Below are positions 49,990-57,373 of a stretch of 64,000 nt of DNA, piece after piece. Each line of letters begins with the position of its first letter. Position 1 is the stretch's first letter. A program made the position numbers and the translations under genes. The notes under the pieces are model-generated. The model saw nothing but the letters and a program-made list of their open reading frames with translations, was not told the DNA's origin and did no database searches. This DNA is from CAZGWE01 sp964529405 (GTDB lineage Bacteria; Patescibacteriota; UBA1384; XYA2-FULL-43-10; 1-14-0-10-43-13): contig CAZGWE010000004.1 of assembly GCA_964529405.1 (NCBI GenBank), forward strand, positions 1 to 64,000. Reading direction: 5' to 3'.

Positions 49990-51201
49990 ATGTTGCGTTG
50001 GTTAACTCAAAATTTAAGTATCAAGGTATTCTGCCTGTTGGCAGCCGTTTTTCTTTGGATTTACGTTGCAGCCGGCCAAAGTACGGTCGGCAAGTTCCCA
50101 AGCAGTTTAAAGATAAAAGCAATCAACGTTTCTTCAGGACTGGTGCCGATATACGACACTAAGACGGTTAATATTAAAATCATGGCCGAGCCGAGCATTT
50201 GGAAAAAGCTATCGGCAGATTCTTTTTCGGCCTATGTTGATCTTTCCGCTTACTCGGCCGGAACCTATGAGGTGCCGGTCATTGTTGTTTCTTCGACGCC
50301 CGGTGTGCAGATCGTTGAAAAAGACCCAAGCAAAATCATGATTAGCCTGGAGCCTATTTCGGAAAAAGAGGTGGACATTAACCGCAAGGTCGAGGGCAAT
50401 GCCGCGCAAGGATTAGTGGCCGGAAATATCAGCTTGACACCCAATAAAGTCCAAATCCGGGGCGCAAAAAGCGTTATAGACAGCATTACTGAAGCCACAA
50501 TCACCATTGCTTTGAACGGTGAAACAGAGAATTTCAAAAAAGTAGTGCCAGTTGCCGCCTATGACGACAGGGGCGAGATTATCAACGGCGTTGAATTCAC
50601 CCCGGCCGATGTTAATGCGGATGTTTCCGTTGTCAAAGCCTCGAATAACAGGACTGTCGGCATTAAAGTGAAAACGGCCGGCGTCCCTAAAACCGGTTAC
50701 TTTGTTTCAAATATTGCCGTATCGCCAAGCGTTGTTGACATTACCGGTCCATTAACGGTCCTTTCTGAAATCAATTACATCGAAACCTTGGTTGTTGATC
50801 TTGGCAACTTAGCCTCCGACATCGAGAAGGATGTCAACCTAAGCATTCCAAGCGGATTGGCTTTGCAAACCGGCAGCCCGGGCAGGGTTAGCGTCAAGGT
50901 TGGCGTTTCGCCCCTTGATGCTTCAAAAGAGTTTTTAGTGCCGGTCTCTTACAAAAATCTTGATCTTGAGTTTAAGGTAACCGTCTCCAACCCGGATCAA
51001 ATTAAAGCAGTGCTTGCCGGAACAAGCGAGATAATCAGCAACCTGAAACTAAGCGATATTAGTCTTAATTTAGATTTGAAGAATAAAGGGGCGGGTGTTT
51101 ACAGCTACGATATTTCAACCGACAACTTCAATTTGCCAGCGGGAGTCTCATTGGTTACAGCTTTACCATCAGCTCTTTCTCTAACTATTGAAAAGCGATA
51201 A
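49990..51201 (+). CDS. cdaR: YbbR-domain regulator of CdaA
   Basis: 403 aa from ATG 49990 (an upstream in-frame start lies inside the repeat). One N-terminal transmembrane helix (IKVFCLLAAVFLWIYVA) anchors four YbbR-like beta repeats outside the membrane, e.g. SLTPNKVQIRGAKSVID and SPSVVDITGPLTVLSEI. In Firmicutes CdaR modulates the adjacent diadenylate cyclase. It starts 110 nt after cdaA; the gap holds the hairpin repeat, and no ribosome site is seen. Confidence 0.88.
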   Translation: MLRWLTQNLSIKVFCLLAAVFLWIYVAAGQSTVGKFPSSLKIKAINVSSGLVPIYDTKTVNIKIMAEPSIWKKLSADSFSAYVDLSAYSAGTYEVPVIVVSSTPGVQIVEKDPSKIMISLEPISEKEVDINRKVEGNAAQGLVAGNISLTPNKVQIRGAKSVIDSITEATITIALNGETENFKKVVPVAAYDDRGEIINGVEFTPADVNADVSVVKASNNRTVGIKVKTAGVPKTGYFVSNIAVSPSVVDITGPLTVLSEINYIETLVVDLGNLASDIEKDVNLSIPSGLALQTGSPGRVSVKVGVSPLDASKEFLVPVSYKNLDLEFKVTVSNPDQIKAVLAGTSEIISNLKLSDISLNLDLKNKGAGVYSYDISTDNFNLPAGVSLVTALPSALSLTIEKR

Positions 51202-51356
51202 GTGTTAAACCGAGCCAAAAAAGCGGCCGCTGAGGTCTCTTGCTCGTGTCTTAAGGTATTGACAACCTAATAGTCTCTGATAAACTGGACAAATGTATTG
51301 GCAAAACCCGTCTTTTTGCTATCAAAGAGCCGGCCGACAAATCAATACATCTAAAT

Positions 51357-52649
51357 ATGGCAATACTTGCTACTATAGAACCTCCGTCTAATAGGGAAAC
51401 GGGGAAAACAAAAGAGAACGCTTTTGGTTCTAAAATCAAAAACCGCTTAAATAAGATTATAATTCCACTCTTGGCTTTTACCCGACGCTTTGGCGGACGG
51501 CTGGTCAAAGTGTTTTTGTTAAAGTCCATCCTGTCGGTTTTACAAAAAGAGGATGCGGGCAAGACAAAAGAAACCGGAAATCTTGCTCCGGAAGATGATA
51601 GCCTCCTACGGGAAGCACGGGGCGTCCGTCTGCCACACTTTGCGTCAGGCAGTGGCGGGCAGGCAAAAAAGGGTATTATACCTTCTATTATGTACTATCA
51701 ATTCCTGCCGCACGCCGCTTTGTCGTTGCTGTCTTTGGTTGTCATCTCTTCGAATATCGTTGATAAGCAGATAAACAAACAGATAACAAGCAGTTTTATT
51801 TATGCCGACCCGATCAGCGAAATATCCATTGCCGAAAGTGTTGATTATTTCACGCCTTTGATTAAGGATGACTCGGTCCAACTGCAGAAAGGTATGGAGT
51901 TTTTGGGAACATCGGACGGCTTTGCCAGTGCGATCAACCCTGTCGCCACGATTATAACTTCCAGGGAACAACCCAAACCGGCTTTGCCTGATAATTCCGG
52001 CGAGGCGGTTGACTATGTTGTCCAAAACGGCGACACGTTGACGGGTCTCGGCTGGCAGTTTGAGGTTAAACTGGCAACGCTCAAATACGTTAACAACATT
52101 GACAATATCAACGCTCTTAAACCCGATACCAAATTGAAAATTCCCCAGAAAGGCTATGAAGTTTCGGCGGCAATGATCGCCAAAAGAGATCGGGAAAATG
52201 AAGCTAAGAAATCAAAGTTGGCAGCTTCTAAGCGAACAACCATCACTCGTAGCACTTCGGTTGCCCGGGCCGCCAACGATGACTATGATAGCGACAGTCT
52301 TAATTTAATTCTGCCGATTAACCATAACGGCGTATCGCGCGGTTTGGGCAATGGTCACACCGGTATTGATTACCGGGCTAATATAAACACGCCGGTCAAA
52401 GCAGCGGCTTCCGGTGTTATTTCTATTGTCAGCACCGGCTGGTCTGGCGGTTATGGCAACCAGATAGTCATCAATCATGGCAACGGTGTTTTTACCCGCT
52501 ATGCCCATCTTAATTCCGTTGATGTTTCTCCGGGCGATAGGGTTGAACAGGGCCATGCCATTGGTAAATCAGGCAATTCGGGGCGCTCAACCGGCCCCCA
52601 TCTTCACTTTGAAAAGATTGTTAATGGAAGGCCGGTGAACCCGTTTTAG
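51357..52649 (+). CDS. LysM/M23 peptidoglycan endopeptidase
   Basis: 430 aa. A basic N-terminal region, one hydrophobic helix (FLPHAALSLLSLVVISS) as signal anchor, then a LysM domain (DYVVQNGDTLTGLGWQFEV) and a C-terminal M23 domain with HTGIDYRA, FTRYAHL and GPHLHFE (zinc ligands His, Asp and His). It cuts peptidoglycan cross-links. About 27 residues near 78-104 (GVRLPHFASGSGG) are encoded by a palindromic repeat. It follows the c-di-AMP pair and precedes obg by 16 nt. Confidence 0.9.
   Translation: MAILATIEPPSNRETGKTKENAFGSKIKNRLNKIIIPLLAFTRRFGGRLVKVFLLKSILSVLQKEDAGKTKETGNLAPEDDSLLREARGVRLPHFASGSGGQAKKGIIPSIMYYQFLPHAALSLLSLVVISSNIVDKQINKQITSSFIYADPISEISIAESVDYFTPLIKDDSVQLQKGMEFLGTSDGFASAINPVATIITSREQPKPALPDNSGEAVDYVVQNGDTLTGLGWQFEVKLATLKYVNNIDNINALKPDTKLKIPQKGYEVSAAMIAKRDRENEAKKSKLAASKRTTITRSTSVARAANDDYDSDSLNLILPINHNGVSRGLGNGHTGIDYRANINTPVKAAASGVISIVSTGWSGGYGNQIVINHGNGVFTRYAHLNSVDVSPGDRVEQGHAIGKSGNSGRSTGPHLHFEKIVNGRPVNPF
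51630..51662 (+). repeat. In-frame palindromic repeat in the M23 gene
   Basis: CTGCCAC and GTGGCGGGCAG flank a spacer containing TTTGCGTCAGG. The hairpin lies between cytoplasmic and membrane parts of the protein, a tolerant site. Confidence 0.55.
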
Positions 52650-52664
52650 GGCAAAACCCGTATA

Positions 52665-53644
52665 ATGTTCATTGACGAAGCTGAAATTTATTTAAAAGCA
52701 GGCAAAGGCGGCGATGGTGCCGTCTCTTTTCGGCGCGAGAAGTTTATTCCCAAGGGCGGTCCCGACGGCGGAGACGGCGGAGACGGCGGGGACATTATTA
52801 TTGAAGCCGACACGAACCTTCACGGCTTNNNNNNNNNNTGTCCCAATTCAACCGCCAAAAACGATTTTTGGCGCAAAACGGCCGGAACGGTATGGGCAGC
52901 AATAAAAGCGGCAAAAGCGGCCAGGATTTGGTGCTCAAGTTGCCGCCCGGGACCCAGGTCTATAATCGAGACAATTTGATCGTCGATCTGGCGCCGCAGG
53001 AAAAAATCGTGCTTTTGCATGGCGGCAACGGCGGCTGGGGCAACCAGCATTTTGCTACTTCGATTAAGCAGGCTCCTGCTTGGTCCAAAAAGGGTATGCG
53101 CGGCGAGTCGATGAAAGTCCGGTTTGAGCTTAAAACAATTGCCGATGTCGGCCTGGTCGGATTGCCAAATGCCGGCAAGTCGACTTTGCTTTCAGTTGTG
53201 TCTGATGCCAGGCCAAAGATTGCCGATTATCCATTTACTACTCTCGAACCGAATTTAGGCGTAATTAAGGGCGCCGATCATAATATTATAGTTGCCGACA
53301 TTCCGGGTTTGATTGAGGGCGCTTCGGCGGGCAAGGGGCTCGGCGATAAATTTTTACGCCACATTGAGCGGACGGGCGTTATTGTCCACCTGATTGACGC
53401 CAACTCGGATGATGTCTTGCGCGACTATGAAACTATACGGAACGAACTAAAATCATATTCGCCGGAACTAGCCAAGAAGCAGGAAATTGTGGTCTTGAAT
53501 AAAATTGATTCTGTTCCTGAAAATGATATTAAAACAAAAGTATCCGCCCTCAAAAAAATTAAAGTAAAACCCTTATTGATCTCCGCCGCCAGTCATCAGG
53601 GTGTTGATAAGTTGATTAAAGCAGTTCAAGTCTCGCTCTCTTAA
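52665..53644 (+). CDS. obg: Ribosome-associated GTPase Obg, interrupted by an assembly gap
   Basis: About 326 aa. The N-terminal Gly-rich Obg fold (KGGDGAVSFRREKF, GPDGGDGGDGGD) is in one frame, and after the N run the protein continues in another frame at QNGRNGMGSNKSGKSGQD, followed by the G domain (GLPNAGKSTLL, DIPGLIEGA, NKID, SAASHQG). The frame change arises because the real gap is not exactly 10 nt (8 or 11 would restore it), so this is not a pseudogene. No C-terminal OCT domain. Obg acts in 50S assembly and stress control. Confidence 0.93.
52829..52838. other. Assembly gap (10 N)
   Basis: Ten N bases in the N-terminal domain of obg; family alignment suggests only a few residues are missing. 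Confidence 0.98.
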
Positions 53645-53653
53645 ATAAAAAAT

Positions 53654-53681
53654 CCTCCTCGAGCTCGAAGCGGCGAGGAGG
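53654..53681 (-). terminator. Terminator of the radical SAM gene
   Basis: An 8-bp stem (CCTCCTCG and CGAGGAGG) followed on the minus strand by ATTTTTTATTT. It lies between the convergent obg and radical SAM genes. Confidence 0.8.
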
Positions 53682-53701
53682 CGGTAACAGACTAAGCGTT
53701 C

Positions 53702-55258
53702 CTAGTCCAGGAAAACCGAGATACCATCATTTGGTTCCCGGACATCGAAGAGGTGTCCCTTCTCGGGGATGGCCTGGACATGTTTAATGACCGCGTCGCT
53801 GAACCGGCATTCTGTGGCCGGCCGAACCGGCCGGCCGGGCTTGCGGGCGTTTGTCAGAGCGATCGGAGCGTTGATGGCGAAGCTCTGCGCGATTCGACGA
53901 AGCGCGCTCGGGTTGAGCAGAGCCGCGAGCGGATCAGACAGGAACCTGGCCTTCATCCCGCACCAGCTATAGAACTCCTTGTAGCACATATCCAACGCCG
54001 TCTCGCCAGTCTCGGGAGTCCAGCCGGGATGTTTGATGACGACGTGGTTAGCGTCATAGTCATCCCAGTTGGAGTTGATAAACCAGCCGGCTCGGAAATA
54101 GGTCAGGAAGCCGTCAGCCCCCGGCTCGGGGGTGTTGAAAGCGAACTGGGCATAGTCAAGTTTCGCCTTGATTGCGAACTCCAGGATGCGCTTGGCATGG
54201 TCTGTCGTCTCGTTTTGACCGACTCCCAGAACGAAGGCGCCGAGGACCATGATGCCGAGATCCTGGCACTTCTTGATCAGTTCCAGTGTCTCAGCTTGAT
54301 CCTTGACCTTGCTAAGTCCCGCCTTGTCCTCGCCAACCGTCTCGAGGCCAAAGAAGAGTCCCCCGCATCTTTTTTCGGCCCAGTCGGCTAAAATGTCGTA
54401 TGAAGAACCTTCGCGTTTTAGCCTGGCTTGTGCCTCAATGAGTGTCCGAGGCGTGACCTCAGCTACCCACTTGTGCCCTGATCTGCGCAGTAGATCGGCT
54501 ACCATCCGACAGTGATCAACATATCGTTGAGCCGATCCCCACAAGAAATTGTCGTCGATAATCGCTACCACTCCCCGAGGCAGAGAAGCGATATCTGCCG
54601 CCAAGCAGGTCAACTCCCTGGCGCGCATGTTACGTCCGCTTACGGCCGTCACTGAGCAGAAGTGACAGCCAAAGGGACAACCGACCGAGCTCTGGATTGT
54701 CCACGGTATGATGTAGTCTTTTGGGTTCGTCCAGCTCCGGTCGACGACAGGATGTTCGATAGTGCCCGGAATATTCCGCATTCTGGTGATGACTTTTTCG
54801 CCGGGCTTACTTTCCCAGATGTGTCGCAAGAACACATCCAGAAAAGGCGCATTGGTTTCGCCTTGCAGCACTCCATCGGCATACTCAATTGCTTCGAGTG
54901 GTAGGCTTGTGGCATGGATGCCGCCATGGGCAATCTTGATCGGAGCACTATTTCGACTATTGCAATCACGGGCTTGTTGTGAAATCCTATGAGCCCTATT
55001 TGCTCCTGTGGTCAAGTAGCTCAGGCATAGAATATCTGGTTGCCACTTACTTACGTCGTACACTCCCATAGTCCTCTCATCGTGGACTCTGGCTGTGACC
55101 CAATCGGGCATCATGGCCTTGAGTAGTGACAGACCATAAGACGGGATAACCGGCTTGATCCTGACACCTGTCTGGCGATCAGGCATGACGATATCGACCA
55201 GAATATTTCCTTGCACTCTCCGCCTCCATTCTGGTTGCCCCAGGGCAATCTCGCGCAT
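53702..55258 (-). CDS. B12-binding-type radical SAM protein
   Basis: 518 aa from ATG 55258; an upstream in-frame start would run into a plus-strand promoter. The N-terminal half resembles a cobalamin-binding domain (IPSYGLSLLKAMMPD, DILCLSYLTTGA, AHGGIHAT) but without a DxHxxG motif. The radical SAM cluster motif is CPFGCHFC (CxxxCxxC), followed by a TIM-barrel with IIDDNFLWG and a C-terminal region like DUF4070. Members modify lipids, hopanoids or tetrapyrroles; the substrate here is unknown. Visibly GC-richer than obg and the helicase on either side, alone with its own terminator, so it may be acquired. Confidence 0.85.
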   Translation of the reverse strand: MREIALGQPEWRRRVQGNILVDIVMPDRQTGVRIKPVIPSYGLSLLKAMMPDWVTARVHDERTMGVYDVSKWQPDILCLSYLTTGANRAHRISQQARDCNSRNSAPIKIAHGGIHATSLPLEAIEYADGVLQGETNAPFLDVFLRHIWESKPGEKVITRMRNIPGTIEHPVVDRSWTNPKDYIIPWTIQSSVGCPFGCHFCSVTAVSGRNMRARELTCLAADIASLPRGVVAIIDDNFLWGSAQRYVDHCRMVADLLRRSGHKWVAEVTPRTLIEAQARLKREGSSYDILADWAEKRCGGLFFGLETVGEDKAGLSKVKDQAETLELIKKCQDLGIMVLGAFVLGVGQNETTDHAKRILEFAIKAKLDYAQFAFNTPEPGADGFLTYFRAGWFINSNWDDYDANHVVIKHPGWTPETGETALDMCYKEFYSWCGMKARFLSDPLAALLNPSALRRIAQSFAINAPIALTNARKPGRPVRPATECRFSDAVIKHVQAIPEKGHLFDVREPNDGISVFLD

Positions 55259-55293
55259 TTCAGACAACAACACACTAGCACTACTTGGAGGTA

Positions 55294-55322
55294 TTGACAA
55301 CCCCGCGATTGTGTGATATACT
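55294..55322 (+). promoter_or_regulatory. Promoter of the DEAD-box helicase gene
   Basis: TTGACA, 17-nt spacer, TATACT. The start near 55329 gives an unusually long leader of about 355 nt. Confidence 0.65.
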
Positions 55323-55328
55323 CGAAAC

Positions 55329-55686
55329 ACTTAAGAATTAGCACTCGATTTTTAAGATAGACTCGTTGCCTAGCAACATTTGCACGTACTACTAAACTCA
55401 CCACATTTTTTGGCATTACTATAGCCAAAGGGAGAGAACTTACCAGACGTAAAGCGCGAAGTCGATTTACAGTTCCCGGTTGGCTAATCGCCGATCGGGG
55501 ACTGTTAAGAGCGCTAAAAATTGTTCTATAGATTTCCGAAGATATTTTAATTTGAATTGCCCGTGAACGGGCTTTGGACAGGTCTATACAGCAATTATTG
55601 CCGTGATACGGTATTCGAATTAATAATTATCTTTAGCACTTTTTTGGTGCCCAAAAACACGGTACCTGGTGCTTGGAAAGAGAAAG
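55329..55686 (+). promoter_or_regulatory. Long structured leader of the DEAD-box helicase mRNA
   Basis: No gene seen here. Two clear hairpins: ACAGTTCCCGGT (55469-55480) with ATCGGGGACTGT (55494-55505), and GCCCG-TGAA-CGGGC (55559-55572). Long structured leaders are known for cold-induced helicase mRNAs, so temperature or autoregulation is possible; this is inference. Confidence 0.45.
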
Positions 55687-56910
55687 ATGCAATATACGAG
55701 AAGCGCCAACAGGTTTGGCGCCAATAAATTCAGAAGTGGAAATTCCTTCCATTTTCGTTCTCAAAATAGAAACCGGAACGGCTTAAAAAAAACTCGCGGA
55801 GAAGCGATTGATCCCTCCCGATTTGTCAAAAAGTTTGCCGGAATAATTAAGGAAAAGGTGATTGAAATTAAAAATTCTTTTACCGATTTTGCTTTAGCTC
55901 CAGAAATCAAAGAAAATCTCAAGAAGAAAGATTATCTGACACCGACACCCATTCAGGATCAAGCTATCAATCCCATCCTTCAGGGCAGGGATTTAGTCGG
56001 TTTGGCCGATACCGGCACCGGCAAAACGGCCGCATTTTTGCTCCCGTTGGTTAATAAAGTTTTTCATAACAAGTATGAAAGAATTTTAATTATTGCTCCT
56101 ACTCGCGAGCTCGCTCAGCAAATCGAAGCAGAATTTAGACAGTTTTCCTGGGGTATGAGAATATTTTCAGCTGTTTGTGTCGGCGGGCTGCCGATTTACA
56201 AACAGATGAGCATGCTAAGAGGCAATCCCGGTTTCGTTATCGGAACGCCCGGCCGGCTCAAAGACTTGAGCGAGCGCAAAGCGATTAATTTTCAAACATT
56301 TAAAACAGTCGTTCTCGACGAGGTTGACCGCATGCTTGACATGGGCTTTATTGACGATATTCGCAACATTCTAGACCAACTACCCGAGAAGCGCCAATCG
56401 TTATTTTTTTCTGCCACCATGCCCGGAAAAATCAAAGACTTGGTCAAGTTGTTTACGATTGACCCGGTAACAGTTGAGGTTAAGTCGGGCGACACGGCCG
56501 CCAATGTTGACCAGGACGTTGTCCGCTTTGCTGGCGAAGATGCCAAGTTTGGCCATCTGCAGGAGTTGCTGGCCAAGCCCGAGCTTAAAAAAGTTCTGAT
56601 ATTTTCTGAAACGAAGCGAGATGTTGAAAAACTGACCGAGAACCTGATTAAAAAAGGTTTTAGGGCGGAATCAATTCACGGTAACAAAAAACAACACCAG
56701 CGCCAGCGCGCCTTGAGCCAGTTCAAGGATGCCGTTGTCGATATTTTGGTTGCCACCGATGTAGCAGCTCGAGGACTCGATATCAAAGATGTAACCCACG
56801 TCATCAATTACACTCTACCCCAAACCTACAACGACTACATCCACCGTATCGGCCGCACCGGCCGCGGCGACAAGAAAGGCTTTGCCCTCACTTTTGTCGA
56901 AGGACGGTAA
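55687..56910 (+). CDS. DEAD-box RNA helicase
   Basis: 407 aa from ATG 55687. A basic N-terminal extension (to about 70) precedes the helicase core: Q motif PTPIQDQAI, motif I ADTGTGKTAAF, motif Ia PTRELAQQ, motif II as DEVD rather than DEAD, motif III SAT, motif V ATDVAARGLDI, motif VI HRIGRTGRG. It ends right after motif VI with no C-terminal accessory domain. It unwinds structured RNA, likely in ribosome assembly or cold adaptation. DEVD keeps the acidic pair that binds Mg. Confidence 0.93.
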   Translation: MQYTRSANRFGANKFRSGNSFHFRSQNRNRNGLKKTRGEAIDPSRFVKKFAGIIKEKVIEIKNSFTDFALAPEIKENLKKKDYLTPTPIQDQAINPILQGRDLVGLADTGTGKTAAFLLPLVNKVFHNKYERILIIAPTRELAQQIEAEFRQFSWGMRIFSAVCVGGLPIYKQMSMLRGNPGFVIGTPGRLKDLSERKAINFQTFKTVVLDEVDRMLDMGFIDDIRNILDQLPEKRQSLFFSATMPGKIKDLVKLFTIDPVTVEVKSGDTAANVDQDVVRFAGEDAKFGHLQELLAKPELKKVLIFSETKRDVEKLTENLIKKGFRAESIHGNKKQHQRQRALSQFKDAVVDILVATDVAARGLDIKDVTHVINYTLPQTYNDYIHRIGRTGRGDKKGFALTFVEGR

Positions 56911-57053
56911 AAAACATTATCGTATCGAAGTAAATCCGATAAGAGGAAGGAGCGACTTCCCGATTGAAATTAGCATGCCGGTTTTGGGACTGGCTGCTTG
57001 TGTTTCCTGGTTATATTATTGCTTGTTTCTTATGAACTATCCACAGTTCGGAC

Positions 57054-57082
57054 TTGACATAAGGGTATTGTCCGAATAAAAT
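57054..57082 (+). promoter_or_regulatory. rpoBC promoter P1
   Basis: TTGACA, 17-nt spacer, TAAAAT. Upstream bases 56911-57053 hold no convincing gene. Confidence 0.65.
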
Positions 57083-57121
57083 AGATTCAGGTAATGTTCT
57101 TTTTTGAATATGCTGTTTATG

Positions 57122-57150
57122 TTGACAAGCAATTCTTTTTGTGCTAAATT
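57122..57150 (+). promoter_or_regulatory. rpoBC promoter P2
   Basis: TTGACA, 17-nt spacer, TAAATT, 40 nt downstream of P1. Confidence 0.65.
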
Positions 57151-57226
57151 AACCTTGGTTAAAGTTAAGCGATTAAACATTTGCTATAGCTAATGGGATC
57201 TCTAGTCCACAGATAAAATGACACTG

Positions 57227-57257
57227 AATCCCCCATTTCTGTTTTTGGGGAATTTTT
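57227..57257 (+). promoter_or_regulatory. Attenuator-like terminator in the rpoBC leader
   Basis: AATCCCCCA pairs with TTTGGGGAAT and is followed by a T run, 115 nt before rpoB and downstream of both promoters. It would end transcripts before rpoB unless read through. Confidence 0.55.
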
Positions 57258-57267
57258 GTTGTCAATA

Positions 57268-57356
57268 AACGTGTAACTTGCAACGTGTAGCTTGTAGCGT
57301 GTATTGCCAAACACTTTTGGACGCACGTTACGCGATGCGCGACTCATGTTTCACGA
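57268..57356 (+). repeat. Imperfect inverted repeat upstream of rpoB
   Basis: Left arm words ACGTGTAACTTGCAACGTG and AGCTTGTAGCGTG pair imperfectly with CGCACGTTACGCGATGCGCG and CATGTTTCACG. The word CGTAACTTGCA or a near variant recurs in the element before rpoC. Confidence 0.6.
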
Positions 57357-57373
57357 TAAATAAGAGGAGCGAA

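Noticed and set aside
52665..53644. obg as a pseudogene
   Set aside because: The frame break coincides exactly with the 10-N gap, and both halves are fully conserved.
56882..57079. 65-aa open frame after the helicase
   Set aside because: Overlaps the helicase 3' end, extends over promoter P1 and has no ribosome site.
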